A DNA stretch of 64,000 nt from positions 1 to 64,000 of the forward strand of contig NZ_LZMC01000032.1 of assembly GCF_001668615.1 (NCBI RefSeq), in the 5' to 3' direction. The notes beneath the pieces were generated by a model that saw nothing but the letters and a program-made list of their open reading frames with translations, was not told the origin of the DNA and searched no databases. Within the stretch, counting starts at the first letter, position 1; the number at the start of each line of letters is the position of its first letter. The stretch comes from Mycobacterium sp. 1274761.0. GTDB taxonomy: Bacteria > Actinomycetota > Actinomycetes > Mycobacteriales > Mycobacteriaceae. Positions 50,903 through 60,362 of the stretch are shown here, piece after piece. The position numbers and the translations under genes were made by a program.

Positions 50903-51733
50903 TCAGATGCGGCCGTCCACCCGCAGGTCGGGGTGCACCCAGTTCGGTGACCGGCGTTCCTTGAAGGCGCGGAAACCTTCGATGGCCTCTTCGCCGCTGT
51001 AGCTCGCCTGCATGTTGATGCGGTCAAACAGGCCCATGTAGTTGTCCAGGCTGGCCTTCACGACCCGTCGTGCCGCCGGCGCCGTCCGGCAGCATTGGGC
51101 GAGCACGTCGCGAGCGGTGTCCATCAGTTGGTCGTGCGGAACCACCCGCGAGACCATGCCCCACTCCTCGGCCTCGGCTGCGCTGAGGGTGCGGCCGGTC
51201 AGCATCAGGTCGCGGGTGCGCACGGGCCCGATGAGCCGGGCCAGCATCTGGCTGAAGTACGTGTCGGCGATGCCGCGGAACAGTTCGGGCACGCGGAACG
51301 TCGCGCGGTCACTGACGACGGCCATGTCGCTGCACAGCGCGATCTGCAGGCCGCCGCCCTGACACAGCCCGTTGACCGCGGACACCACGGGCTTGGTCGA
51401 CTGGCGCAATTTCTCGAACGGTGTGACGTCCATGCCGAGCGCGGCGCCGAACGTCAGCCAGTTGTCGTCGCCGCCGCCGCCGAGATCGCCGCCAGGGGCA
51501 AAGACGTCGCCGGTACCCGTGATCAGCAGGCCGGCGAGATTCGGGTCCGCCTCGACATGGCCGACGGCGTACTTGATGCCGAAATACATCGCCGGGGTCA
51601 TCGCATTGCGCGCCTCGGGCCGGTCCAGCGTGCACACCGCGAACGGGCCCTCGCGCCGGAACGACAGGAAGCGTGTGCCCAGCCAATCGCCGTCGGGTGG
51701 GCGCGGACCGGTTTCGGGTGTCGACATGGCCAT
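50903..51733 (-). CDS. Enoyl-CoA hydratase/isomerase family protein
   Basis: A 276-residue crotonase-fold protein. The oxyanion-hole motifs are ARNAMTPAMYFGIKY and SAVNGLCQGGGLQIALCSDM. The catalytic positions near FRVPELFRGIADTYFSQ contain Glu at the first site and no clear second Glu, so either hydratase or isomerase action is possible. No signal peptide. It follows rbsK after five bases on the same strand. Acyl-CoA substrate unknown. Confidence 0.85.
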   Translation of the reverse strand: MAMSTPETGPRPPDGDWLGTRFLSFRREGPFAVCTLDRPEARNAMTPAMYFGIKYAVGHVEADPNLAGLLITGTGDVFAPGGDLGGGGDDNWLTFGAALGMDVTPFEKLRQSTKPVVSAVNGLCQGGGLQIALCSDMAVVSDRATFRVPELFRGIADTYFSQMLARLIGPVRTRDLMLTGRTLSAAEAEEWGMVSRVVPHDQLMDTARDVLAQCCRTAPAARRVVKASLDNYMGLFDRINMQASYSGEEAIEGFRAFKERRSPNWVHPDLRVDGRI

Positions 51734-51738
51734 TACGC

Positions 51739-52599
51739 CTACCGGGTGGCGACTGCGGCGTCAATCTGCTCGGCAGACGGCGCGCAGTCACCCGCGCCGG
51801 CCACCGTGGTGGCCAGCGCACCGGCGGTACAGGCGCGTCGCAAGGCCTCCTCGTGTCCGGCCAACCACTCGGCGGCAAGCACGCCTGCGAACACGTCGCC
51901 TGCGCCGGTGGTATCCACGGCACGGACGGTGGGTGCGGGGACGTCGAACCTTTCGTCCTGACCGAGGTAACTCGCCCCGCGTCCGCCCCGCGTGATCACC
52001 AGATGCGTTACCGGCCAATGCCATTCGCGGGCCTCGGCCTCGTTGACGACGACGACGTCGGCCAGCTGGGCCAGCGCGATGAGGTCATGAGGTTTGGCCC
52101 CAGCGGGCGAGGCGTTGACGACGACCACCGAGCCCGCCGCGCGTGCCACCCGTGCGGCATCGACAGCGGTCGGCACGGGAATCTCCAACTGCAAGAGCAG
52201 CACGTCGCTGTCGGAGATGACGGCCTCGGCTTTACTCGACGCGACGGTCAGCCGCGCGTTGGCGCCGGGCGCGACGACGATGGTGTTCTCGCCCGCGGAG
52301 TCGACCGCGATCACTGCGGTCCCGCTGGGCCCGGGCACCTCGACGACGCCGTCGAGGCCGACGCCGTTGGCCTGCAGATGGGCGCGCAGCTGGTCGCCCG
52401 CCGCATCGTCACCGAGGGCGGCGACCAGCTGGACGCCTGCTCCTGCCCGCGCTGCCGCGACCGCCTGATTGCCGCCCTTGCCGCCGGGCAGCGGCCGCAC
52501 CGACGACGCCATGACCGTCTCACCGGGGCGCGGCAGCGAATCGACGGAGAAGACGTGGTCCATGTTGACGCTGCCCACCACGCATACCTGCGCTGCCAT
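51739..52599 (-). CDS. rbsK: Ribokinase-family sugar kinase
   Basis: A 286-residue PfkB-type kinase. Motif 1 is GGKGGNQAVAAARAG near 38; motif 2 is DTTGAGDVFAGVLAAEWLAG with the catalytic Asp near 241. The N terminus AAQVCVVGSVNMDHVF matches ribokinase. ATG 52599 is chosen because the protein fold starts there; the longer open frame upstream is unrelated. It corresponds to rbsK (Rv2436). No ribose transporter is nearby. proA is divergent. Confidence 0.9.
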   Translation of the reverse strand: MAAQVCVVGSVNMDHVFSVDSLPRPGETVMASSVRPLPGGKGGNQAVAAARAGAGVQLVAALGDDAAGDQLRAHLQANGVGLDGVVEVPGPSGTAVIAVDSAGENTIVVAPGANARLTVASSKAEAVISDSDVLLLQLEIPVPTAVDAARVARAAGSVVVVNASPAGAKPHDLIALAQLADVVVVNEAEAREWHWPVTHLVITRGGRGASYLGQDERFDVPAPTVRAVDTTGAGDVFAGVLAAEWLAGHEEALRRACTAGALATTVAGAGDCAPSAEQIDAAVATR

Positions 52600-52661
52600 A
52601 TTGGTAGAAGTTAGACCAGCGCGGCGGCGAGCGCGGTATTCACGTTCGATACGCTGGCTTA

Positions 52662-53909
52662 ATGAGTTTGCAAGCACCGTCGACGCCTGGCTTGCGTCAG
52701 CAGGTGCACGACGCTGCGCGCCGGGCCAGGATCGCGGCCCGCGAGCTGGCGACGCTGAGCACGGCAGCCAAGAATTGCGCATTGCACGCCGCCGCCGACA
52801 ATGTGTTGCGCGAGGCCGCTGCAGTACTCGAGGCGAACAAAGAGGATCTGGCGGCCGCCCGGGCCGCGGGCACACCCGAGGCGATGCTGGACCGCCTAGC
52901 GCTCAACCCGCAGCGCATCGACGGCATCGCCGCGGGCCTGCGCCAGGTCGCCGGTCTGCCCGATCCGGTCGGCGAGATCCTGCGCGGTCAGACACTGCCC
53001 AACGGCCTGCAGCTGCGTCAGCAGCGTGTTCCGATGGGCGTGATCGGAATGGTCTACGAAGGCAGGCCCAACGTCACGGTCGACGCGTTCGGCCTGACGC
53101 TGAAGGCCGGCAGCGCCGTGCTGCTGCGCGGCAGCTCGTCGGCGGCGCGGTCGAACCAGGCCCTGGTCACAGCGCTGCGGGATGCATTGCAGATCGAGAA
53201 CCGCAATCCCGACACCGTGCAGCTGTTGCCCAGCGAGGACCGCGCCAGCGTCACCCATCTGATCCAGGCCCGCGGCCTCGTCGACCTCGTCATCCCGCGC
53301 GGGGGCGCTGGTCTGATCGACGCGGTGGTCCGCGACGCGCGGGTGCCCACCATCGAAACCGGCGTCGGCAATTGCCATGTCTACGTTCATGAGTCGGCCG
53401 ACCTTGATGTGGCCGAGCGCATCCTGCTCAACGCCAAGACGCGACGGCCCAGCGTCTGCAACGCGGCCGAGTCGGTGCTGATCGACGCGGCCATCGCCGA
53501 GCGCGCGGTGCCGCGGCTGACGCGCGCCCTTCAGGATTCGGGTGTGACGGTGCACGCCGACCCGTCCGAGGACGAACTACGCGCCGAGTTCCTGTCGATG
53601 GATATCGCGCTGGCGGTGGTCGACGGGCTCGACGCCGCGATCACCCACATCAACGATTACGGCAGCGGGCACACCGAGGCCATCGTCGCGACGGATCTCG
53701 CCGCGGCACAACGATTCACAGATCGCGTCGATGCCGCGGCCGTGATGGTCAACGCGTCGACGGCCTTCACCGACGGTGAACAGTTCGGCTTCGGCGCCGA
53801 GATCGGCATCTCCACCCAGAAGTTGCACGCCCGCGGACCCATGGGCTTACCCGAATTGACCTCGACCAAGTGGATTGTGTGGGGAGATGGCCACACCCGC
53901 CCGGCCTAG
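52662..53909 (+). CDS. proA: Gamma-glutamyl phosphate reductase
   Basis: A 415-residue NADPH-dependent enzyme for the second step of proline synthesis. The catalytic Cys is in [13 protein letters not shown]; the cofactor region is [16 protein letters not shown] and the end is [19 protein letters not shown]. The length is normal. It is 10 kb from proB, whereas many bacteria keep the two together; the same separation is known in M. tuberculosis. Confidence 0.96.
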   Translation: MSLQAPSTPGLRQQVHDAARRARIAARELATLSTAAKNCALHAAADNVLREAAAVLEANKEDLAAARAAGTPEAMLDRLALNPQRIDGIAAGLRQVAGLPDPVGEILRGQTLPNGLQLRQQRVPMGVIGMVYEGRPNVTVDAFGLTLKAGSAVLLRGSSSAARSNQALVTALRDALQIENRNPDTVQLLPSEDRASVTHLIQARGLVDLVIPRGGAGLIDAVVRDARVPTIETGVGNCHVYVHESADLDVAERILLNAKTRRPSVCNAAESVLIDAAIAERAVPRLTRALQDSGVTVHADPSEDELRAEFLSMDIALAVVDGLDAAITHINDYGSGHTEAIVATDLAAAQRFTDRVDAAAVMVNASTAFTDGEQFGFGAEIGISTQKLHARGPMGLPELTSTKWIVWGDGHTRPA

Positions 53910-53922
53910 CTAGGAGTACTAC

Positions 53923-54798
53923 GTGAGCGTCCCCGCACGCCCAGCGCCGCTGTTCGCCGACATCGACGATGTCGCGCGGCGGCTGGCCGAGACCGGCTAT
54001 CTGCCCGACACCGCAACCGCCACAGCGGTATTCCTGGCCGACCGGCTGGGCAAGCCGTTGCTGGTCGAGGGTCCCGCCGGCGTCGGCAAGACGGAACTGG
54101 CCCGCGCGGTGGCGCAGGCCACCGGGTCGGGGCTGGTGCGACTGCAGTGCTATGAAGGCGTCGACGAGGCCCGCGCCCTCTACGAGTGGAACCACGCCAA
54201 GCAGATCCTGCGCATCCAGGCGGGCCACGGCGACTGGGAGCAGACGAAAACCGATGTGTTCTCCGAGGAATTTCTTCTCACCCGGCCGTTGCTGACAGCG
54301 ATCAAGCGAACCGAGCCCACCGTGCTCCTGATCGACGAGACCGACAAGGCCGACATCGAAATAGAGGGCCTGCTGCTGGAGGTGTTGTCCGACTTCGCGG
54401 TCACCGTGCCCGAACTCGGCACGATCAGTGCCGAACGCGCACCGTTCGTGCTGCTGACGTCGAACGCCACCCGCGAGCTGTCCGAGGCGCTGAAACGCCG
54501 GTGCCTGTTCCTGCACATCGACTTTCCCGACCCGGACCTGGAACGCCGCATCCTGTTGTCCCGCGTGCCTGAACTGCCCGAACACTTGGCCGAGGAGCTG
54601 GTGCGCATCATTGGGGTGCTGCGCGGCATGCAGCTGAAGAAGCTGCCGTCGGTGGCCGAGACCATCGACTGGGGGCGCACGGTGCTGGCCCTGGGCCTCG
54701 ACACCATCGACGATGAGCTGATCGCCGCCACACTCGGTGTGGTGCTCAAGCATCAGTCCGATCAGATCAAGGCGAGCGGCGAGCTGCGGCTCAACTAG
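53923..54798 (+). CDS. MoxR-type AAA+ ATPase
   Basis: A 291-residue AAA+ protein. Walker A is VEGPAGVGKTELARAVA near 46, Walker B is VLLIDETDKAD near 145, and sensor 1 is VLLTSNATRELSEAL. The C-terminal lid begins near 210. MoxR ATPases work with von Willebrand factor A proteins as chaperones that insert cofactors or assemble complexes, and the next gene is such a protein 10 bases downstream. It corresponds to Rv2426c. Client unknown. Confidence 0.93.
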   Translation: MSVPARPAPLFADIDDVARRLAETGYLPDTATATAVFLADRLGKPLLVEGPAGVGKTELARAVAQATGSGLVRLQCYEGVDEARALYEWNHAKQILRIQAGHGDWEQTKTDVFSEEFLLTRPLLTAIKRTEPTVLLIDETDKADIEIEGLLLEVLSDFAVTVPELGTISAERAPFVLLTSNATRELSEALKRRCLFLHIDFPDPDLERRILLSRVPELPEHLAEELVRIIGVLRGMQLKKLPSVAETIDWGRTVLALGLDTIDDELIAATLGVVLKHQSDQIKASGELRLN

Positions 54799-54808
54799 GA
54801 GAGCACTG

Positions 54809-56242
54809 ATGGCCGTCCGTCGCACCCGTCCGCCGCAGCCGCTGGCACCCCACGGCATCCCGGGCCATCTCGTGGAGTTCGTCGAAGCCCTTCGCAAGCA
54901 GGGCATCGCGGTGGGCCCGTCGGAGACGGTGGACGCCGGGCGGGTGATGAGCGTGCTCGGTCTCGCCGACCGCGAGGCGCTGCGGGAAGGCATCGCGTGC
55001 GCGGTGCTGCGCCGAGCCGACCACCGCGACACCTACGACGCGATGTTCGACCTGTACTTCCCTGCGGCGCTGGGCGCCAAGACCGCGGTCGACGAGGACA
55101 GCACGGAGGATGGGCTGCCTCCCGAGGATGTCGAGGCGATGCGGCAGATGCTGCTCGACCTGCTGTCGAACAACGAAGAGCTGGCCAGCATGGACGAGCG
55201 GCTGGCCGCGATGATCGCGCAGATCGTCGAGGCCTACGGCCGGTACAACTCCAGCCGCGGACCGTCGTATTCGTCGTATCAGGCGCTCAAGGCGATGAAC
55301 CTCGACGACTTGGAGGGCAGGTTGTTGGCTGGGCTGCTGGCGCCCTACGGTGACGAGCCGACACCCACCCAGGAGCAGATCGCCAAAGCCCTTGCAGCCC
55401 AACGCATAGCGCAGCTGCGCAAGATGGTCGAGGGCGAGACGAAGCGGCGCACGGCCGAACAGCTGGGCCGCGATCACGTGCAGATGTACGGGGTGCCGCA
55501 GCTGGCCGAGAACGTCGAATTCCTGCGCGCCTCAGGCGAACAGCTGCGTCAGATGCGCCGCGTGGTGGCACCCCTGGCGCGCACCTTGGCGACGCGGCTG
55601 GCCGCACGCCGGCGGCGGTCGCGGGCGGGCGAGATCGATCTGCGCAAGACGCTTCGCAAATCAATGTCCACCGGCGGGGTGCCGATCGATGTCGTTTTGA
55701 AAAAGCCGCATCCGGCGCGTCCTGAGCTGGTGGTGCTGTGCGACGTGTCGGGGTCGGTCGCCGGGTTCAGCCACTTCACGCTGCTGCTGGTTCACGCGTT
55801 GCGGCAACAGTTTTCGCGTGTTCGCGTCTTCGCGTTCATCGACACCACCGATGAGGTCACCGAGCTGTTCGGCCCAGATGCCGACCTCGCGGTGGCCGTG
55901 CAGCGCATCACTCGGGAAGCCGGTGTGTACACCCGCGACGGCCACTCCGACTACGGACATGCGTTCGTTTCGTTCCTCGACAAGTACCCGAACGTGCTGT
56001 CGCCGCGCAGCTCGCTGCTGGTGCTCGGCGACGGCCGCAACAACTACCGCAACCCCGAGCTCGACCTGCTGGCGCATATGGTCAATGCGAGCAGGCACGC
56101 ACACTGGCTCAACCCCGAGCCCCGTCATCTGTGGGGCAGCGGTGACTCGGCGGTACCGCGGTATGAGGAAGTCATCACGATGCACGAGTGCCGCTCGGCC
56201 AAACAGCTGGCCAGCGTCATCGACGCGCTACTGCCGGTCTAG
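54809..56242 (+). CDS. VWA-domain (CoxE-like) protein, MoxR partner
   Basis: A 477-residue protein. An N-terminal helical region (LVEFVEALRKQGIAVGPSE) leads to a C-terminal VWA domain whose MIDAS DxSxS is DVSGSVAGFSHF near 310; a Thr/Asp pair follows (DTTDEV, DGHSDYGHAF). ATG 54809 with GGAG upstream is the start. CoxE-type proteins pair with MoxR ATPases in metal-cofactor maturation. It corresponds to Rv2425c. The client is unknown. Confidence 0.92.
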   Translation: MAVRRTRPPQPLAPHGIPGHLVEFVEALRKQGIAVGPSETVDAGRVMSVLGLADREALREGIACAVLRRADHRDTYDAMFDLYFPAALGAKTAVDEDSTEDGLPPEDVEAMRQMLLDLLSNNEELASMDERLAAMIAQIVEAYGRYNSSRGPSYSSYQALKAMNLDDLEGRLLAGLLAPYGDEPTPTQEQIAKALAAQRIAQLRKMVEGETKRRTAEQLGRDHVQMYGVPQLAENVEFLRASGEQLRQMRRVVAPLARTLATRLAARRRRSRAGEIDLRKTLRKSMSTGGVPIDVVLKKPHPARPELVVLCDVSGSVAGFSHFTLLLVHALRQQFSRVRVFAFIDTTDEVTELFGPDADLAVAVQRITREAGVYTRDGHSDYGHAFVSFLDKYPNVLSPRSSLLVLGDGRNNYRNPELDLLAHMVNASRHAHWLNPEPRHLWGSGDSAVPRYEEVITMHECRSAKQLASVIDALLPV

Positions 56243-56246
56243 CCCA

Positions 56247-56423
56247 ACGCCCGCCCGCGGCCGCGCCCCACCCACCACGCCCCAGGCGGGCAACCTGCTC
56301 ACCCGGCGCACCGACGACAGCACCGGCCGGCGTGTCGAGTACGGCCGCGACGTCTACCGGGCCGACCGCGCCTGGTTCGAGGTGTCCGAGCCGCTGGGGG
56401 CGCATCGGCTCTCGGCCGTCTAG
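56247..56423 (+). pseudogene. C-terminal remnant of a GntR/UTRA-domain regulator
   Basis: About 45 residues ending at TAG 56421-56423 read as the last strand and helix of a UTRA ligand-binding domain: LLTRRTDDSTGRRVEYGRDV, then YRADRAWFEV. VEYGRDVYRADR is a hallmark of HutC/GntR regulators. No HTH or rest of the domain precedes it; the upstream sequence is the VWA gene in another frame. It is a decayed gene end just before nadD. Confidence 0.6.
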
Positions 56424-56456
56424 ACGGCCACGACCGCTGCCGTAAGCTGCCTAAAC

Positions 56457-57095
56457 GTGGCATCTCGACGCAGGCTCGGAGTGATGGGCGGGACATTCGA
56501 TCCCGTCCACAACGGGCACCTGGTCGCCGCCAGCGAGGTTGCCGACCTGTTCGATCTGACCGAAGTGGTGTTCGTGCCCACCGGCCAGCCGTGGCAGAAG
56601 GAGCGCGATGTCACCCCCGCCGAGGACCGCTATCTGATGACCGTCATCGCGACCGCCTCCAACCCGCGGTTCTCGGTGAGCCGGGTGGACATCGACCGCG
56701 GCGGACCCACCTACACCCGCGACACTCTGCGCGATCTTCGGGCGCTCAACCCGGACGCGGACCTCTACTTCATCACCGGTGCCGACGCGCTCGCGACGAT
56801 CCTCAGCTGGCAGGACTGGGAAGAGATGTTCTCTCTCGCCAAGTTCGTCGGCGTGAGCCGGCCCGGCTACGAACTCGACGGCAAGCACATCGAGAGGGCG
56901 TTCGCCGAGATGCCCGACGATGCGCTGAACCTGGTCGAGGTCCCCGCGCTGGCGATCTCGTCGACCGACTGTCGCAGGCGGGCTCAGGAGAACCGGCCCA
57001 TCTGGTATCTCGTGCCCGACGGGGTCGTGCAGTACGTGTCCAAGCGCGGCCTGTACCGGTCGGCCGCCCTCGCCACACAGGAGCAGCCGCGGTGA
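56457..57095 (+). CDS. nadD: Nicotinate-nucleotide adenylyltransferase
   Basis: A 212-residue enzyme making deamido-NAD from NaMN and ATP, the step before NadE. The HxGH-type motif is [15 protein letters not shown] near 10-24; the second motif is [11 protein letters not shown] near 170. GTG 56457 is used; the stop overlaps rsfS by four bases. nadD-rsfS-gpgP form one run, as in M. tuberculosis. Confidence 0.95.
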   Translation: MASRRRLGVMGGTFDPVHNGHLVAASEVADLFDLTEVVFVPTGQPWQKERDVTPAEDRYLMTVIATASNPRFSVSRVDIDRGGPTYTRDTLRDLRALNPDADLYFITGADALATILSWQDWEEMFSLAKFVGVSRPGYELDGKHIERAFAEMPDDALNLVEVPALAISSTDCRRRAQENRPIWYLVPDGVVQYVSKRGLYRSAALATQEQPR

Positions 57096-57460
57096 CCGCG
57101 TCCGAAGAGGCCATCGAGATGGCCACCATTGCCGCGCGTGCAGCCTCCTCCAAGCTCGCCGACGACGTCGTCGTCATCGATGTGTCGGGCCAGCTAGTGA
57201 TCACCGACTGCTTCGTCATCGCGTCGGCGTCCAACGAGCGTCAGGTCAACGCCATCGTCGACGAGGTCGAGGAGAAGATGCGGCTGGCCGGACACAAACC
57301 CGCGCGTCGGGAGGGGGCCCGCGAAGGACGGTGGACCCTGCTGGACTTCGTCGACATCGTCGTGCACATCCAGCATCAGGATGAGCGCAACTTCTATGCG
57401 TTGGACCGGCTTTGGCGGGACTGCCCGACCGTGGCGATGGATCTGGAGGCGGGGCCGTGA
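57092..57460 (+). CDS. rsfS: Ribosomal silencing factor RsfS
   Basis: A 122-residue protein that binds L14 on the 50S subunit and blocks subunit joining in poor growth. [37 protein letters not shown] and the end [16 protein letters not shown] are characteristic. GTG 57092 overlaps the nadD stop, and its own stop overlaps gpgP. Confidence 0.95.
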   Translation: MTASEEAIEMATIAARAASSKLADDVVVIDVSGQLVITDCFVIASASNERQVNAIVDEVEEKMRLAGHKPARREGAREGRWTLLDFVDIVVHIQHQDERNFYALDRLWRDCPTVAMDLEAGP

Positions 57461-58125
57461 CGGTCCGTCGGCTGGTGATGCTGCGGCACGGCCAGACCGA
57501 GTACAACGCCGGCAACCGCATGCAGGGTCAACTCGACACCGAGTTGAGCGATCTGGGTCGCGACCAGGCCGTCGCAGCGGCCGAAGTGCTCGCCAAACGG
57601 CAACCGCTGCTGATCGTCTCGTCCGATCTGCGTCGCGCCCTCGACACGGCGATGGCACTCGGGGAGCGGTCGGGCGTCCCCGTCGGGATCGACGAACGGC
57701 TACGCGAAACCCACCTGGGCGACTGGCAGGGCATGACGCACATCGAAGTCGACACCGCGGCCCCGGGCGCGCGGCTGGCCTGGCGCGACGACGCGACGTG
57801 GGCTCCCCACGGCGGGGAGAGCCGGGTCGATGTGGCCGCACGCGGTATGCCGTTGATCAGCGAGCTGGTGAGCAGCCAAACCGAATGGGGGACAGACGAA
57901 CCCGAACGACCCGTGGTGCTGGTGGCGCACGGCGGGCTGATCGCCGCGGTCACCGCCGCGTTGTTGAAGCTGCCCGTGGACAACTGGCCCGCGCTCGGCG
58001 GCATGGGGAACGCCAGCTGGGTGCAGCTGTCGGGATTCTCCGACGACGACGCCGGATTCGACGAGATCCGCTGGCGGTTGGATGTGTGGAACGCCTCGGC
58101 ACAGGTCGCCAACGATGTCCTCTGA
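57457..58125 (+). CDS. gpgP: Phosphoglycerate-mutase-fold phosphatase (GpgP-like)
   Basis: A 222-residue histidine phosphatase. Catalytic His11 lies in [17 protein letters not shown]; the Glu motif is [12 protein letters not shown] and the second His is in VLVAHGGLI. The Rv2419c protein, in the same place, removes phosphate from glucosyl-3-phosphoglycerate in methylglucose lipopolysaccharide synthesis. The next gene is the octanoyltransferase of that pathway, which supports GpgP. GTG 57457 overlaps rsfS. Confidence 0.9.
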   Translation: MTVRRLVMLRHGQTEYNAGNRMQGQLDTELSDLGRDQAVAAAEVLAKRQPLLIVSSDLRRALDTAMALGERSGVPVGIDERLRETHLGDWQGMTHIEVDTAAPGARLAWRDDATWAPHGGESRVDVAARGMPLISELVSSQTEWGTDEPERPVVLVAHGGLIAAVTAALLKLPVDNWPALGGMGNASWVQLSGFSDDDAGFDEIRWRLDVWNASAQVANDVL

Positions 58126-58846
58126 CCGGCTCACCCTGCTCGTCTTCTGTGACTCGCTCGCCTACTACGGGCCGACCGGGGGACTTCCGGCCGACGATCC
58201 GCGGATCTGGCCGAATATCGTTGCCACATATCTCGGTTGGGATCTCGAGCTGATCGGGAGGATCGGCTGGACCTGCCGCGACGTCTGGTGGGCCGCAACA
58301 CAGGATCCGCGTGCGTGGGCGGCGTTGCCGCGCGCTGGTGCTGTCATCTTCGCCACCGGCGGAATGGATTCCCTGCCCTCACCGTTGCCGACGGCGCTGC
58401 GTGAACTGATCCGATACGTGCGCCCATCGTGGCTGCGCCGCTGGGTACGTGACGGCTACGGCTGGGTGCAGCCGAGGCTCTCTCCCGTCGCGCGCGCAGC
58501 GTTACCCCCGCACGTTTCCGTCGAATATCTCGAGATGACGCGCAACGCCATCGATTTCAACCGGCCCGGCATCCCCATCGTCGCGTCGCTGCCGTCGGTG
58601 CACATCGCCGAGACCTACGGCAAGGCGCATCATGGCAGGCCGGGCACCGTTAAGGCCATCACCGCGTGGGCCGAACAACACCATGTCCCGCTGGTCGACC
58701 TGAAAGCCGCTGTGGCCGAGCACATCATGAGTGGCAGGGGCAATCCCGACGGTATCCACTGGAACTTCGAGGCCCATCAGGCCGTCGCCGAACTGATGCT
58801 CAAGGGTCTGCAGGAAGCCGGAGTCGCTGAACGGGATGCTCCGTAG
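58115..58846 (+). CDS. octT: Diglucosylglycerate octanoyltransferase OctT (SGNH family)
   Basis: A 243-residue SGNH-fold acyltransferase. The nucleophile Ser is in [10 protein letters not shown] near residue 14, and the Asp/His block is [13 protein letters not shown] near 220. Rv2418c at this position acylates diglucosylglycerate, an early intermediate of the methylglucose lipopolysaccharides that bind fatty acyl-CoA. It overlaps gpgP by 11 bases, so two steps of one pathway are coupled. It is probably cytoplasmic: no signal peptide. Confidence 0.88.
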   Translation: MSSDRLTLLVFCDSLAYYGPTGGLPADDPRIWPNIVATYLGWDLELIGRIGWTCRDVWWAATQDPRAWAALPRAGAVIFATGGMDSLPSPLPTALRELIRYVRPSWLRRWVRDGYGWVQPRLSPVARAALPPHVSVEYLEMTRNAIDFNRPGIPIVASLPSVHIAETYGKAHHGRPGTVKAITAWAEQHHVPLVDLKAAVAEHIMSGRGNPDGIHWNFEAHQAVAELMLKGLQEAGVAERDAP

Positions 58847-58848
58847 CC

Positions 58849-59679
58849 ATGGCCGTCGTCGTGGTCACCGACTCGTCAGCCCTCCTGCCGCCCGAGGACA
58901 CGGAGAGGTACGGCATCCGTCAGGTTCCGCTGCATATCCTGTTGGACGGCAGGGATTTCCGGGACGGCATCGACGACGTCCCTGCCGACGTCCACCAGCG
59001 TCACGCCACCACCGCCGGCGCGACACCGGTAGAACTCGCCGACGCCTATCATGCGGCGCTGCAGCGAAGTGACGGGGACGGCGTGGTCGCCGTGCATATT
59101 TCGGCCGCGCTGTCGAGCACGTACAGTTCGGCGGTGTCGACAGCGCGTGAATTCGGTCCTGCTGTGCGCGTGGTCAATTCACGTTCGGCCGCGATGGGTG
59201 TTGGATTCGTCGCGTTGGCTGCGGCGCGAGAGGCCGCGTCGGGTGCGGATCTCAATGCCGTTGAGGCCGCCGCGCGTTCGGCTGTGCCGCGCGGGTGCGC
59301 TTTCATTGTCGTGCACCGGCTGGACAATCTGCGACGCAGCGGCCGGATCAGCAGGGGCGCGTCGCTGCTGGGCTCCGCGCTGTCGTTGAAGCCGCTGTTG
59401 TGCCTCGACGTCGACGGCAGGCTGGTGTTGGGTCAGCGGATCCGCACGGCGACCAAGGCCCACGCGGCGATGATCGACCAGGTCGCCGAGGCGGTTGGGG
59501 ACGACTCGGCGAGGATCGCAGTGCACCACGTCGACAATCCGGAGGCCGCCGACGACATCGCCAAGGAATTGAGTGTCCGACTGCCCCAGATCGCTCCGCC
59601 CGCCGTCTCGGAGATGGGCCCGGTGCTGGCCGTGCACGTCGGCGGGGGCGCGATCGGCGTGTGCGTTTCCAAGGATTGA
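58849..59679 (+). CDS. DegV family fatty-acid-binding protein
   Basis: A 276-residue DegV/FakB-type protein that binds one fatty acid in a buried pocket. VVVTDSSALLPPEDTERYGI, HISAALSSTYSSAV and HRLDNLRRSGRISRGA are family motifs. In Firmicutes the partner is the kinase FakA; none is seen here. It follows octT by two bases and so may serve acyl supply to the same lipid pathway, which is inference. It corresponds to Rv2417c. Confidence 0.92.
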   Translation: MAVVVVTDSSALLPPEDTERYGIRQVPLHILLDGRDFRDGIDDVPADVHQRHATTAGATPVELADAYHAALQRSDGDGVVAVHISAALSSTYSSAVSTAREFGPAVRVVNSRSAAMGVGFVALAAAREAASGADLNAVEAAARSAVPRGCAFIVVHRLDNLRRSGRISRGASLLGSALSLKPLLCLDVDGRLVLGQRIRTATKAHAAMIDQVAEAVGDDSARIAVHHVDNPEAADDIAKELSVRLPQIAPPAVSEMGPVLAVHVGGGAIGVCVSKD

Positions 59680-59726
59680 CGGCGCAGCGGCGTCGGCGCA
59701 GACTCGCGGATGTGTCTGCGGACACG

Positions 59727-60335
59727 ATGGCGATGGCTCGCGACGAACGTGAAGAGTTCGTCGCGCTGCTGGACAGCCTGACACGCGAGCAGTGGGAAAG
59801 CCCGTCGCTGTGCGACAAGTGGCGTGTTCGCGACGTCGTCGCCCATGTCATCGGCTTCGACCCGCTGACCCGCACCCAACTCCTGCGGCGCATGGCTAAG
59901 GGACTGGTCACGCGCGGTGGCGCCAACGCCGTCGGCGTCGCCGAGTACGCCGACACCCCGCCCGAAGAACTCACGGAGTTGATGCGCCGATACGTCGAGC
60001 CGCAGGGGCTCACCGCCGGCTTCGGCGGCAGGATCGCCTTGACCGACGGAATGATCCATCAGCAGGACATCCGGCGGCCGCTCGGCATACCGCGCACCAT
60101 CGATCCCGCCCGGCTACGGGTCGCCCTCGAATTCACCTTGTTCGCGCCGCGTCTGCTCGGAGCCGTGATGAGCCGCGGACTTCACCTCACGGCCACCGAC
60201 ATCGACTGGTCGCGCGGTAAGGGCCCGGAGGTGCGCGGCACGGGGGAGGCGCTGTTGATGGCGATGGCGGGCCGACGTGACGCGCTGCGGGATCTCGATG
60301 GCCCGGGAACGCAGCGTCTCGCGCGTCGGATGTGA
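59727..60335 (+). CDS. DinB/maleylpyruvate-isomerase-like protein
   Basis: A 202-residue protein of the mycothiol-dependent maleylpyruvate isomerase/DinB group. EEFVALLDSLTREQWESPSL then WRVRDVVAHVIGFDP holds the His that normally binds metal, and DGMIHQQDIRRPLG supplies another His. ATG 59727 or GTG 59712 could be the start. In M. tuberculosis eis lies at this point (recalled); here this gene and the following reductase take its place. Substrate unknown. Confidence 0.78.
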   Translation: MAMARDEREEFVALLDSLTREQWESPSLCDKWRVRDVVAHVIGFDPLTRTQLLRRMAKGLVTRGGANAVGVAEYADTPPEELTELMRRYVEPQGLTAGFGGRIALTDGMIHQQDIRRPLGIPRTIDPARLRVALEFTLFAPRLLGAVMSRGLHLTATDIDWSRGKGPEVRGTGEALLMAMAGRRDALRDLDGPGTQRLARRM

Positions 60336-60362
60336 CCCTGCACGCCACACCAGTCGGTGTCG

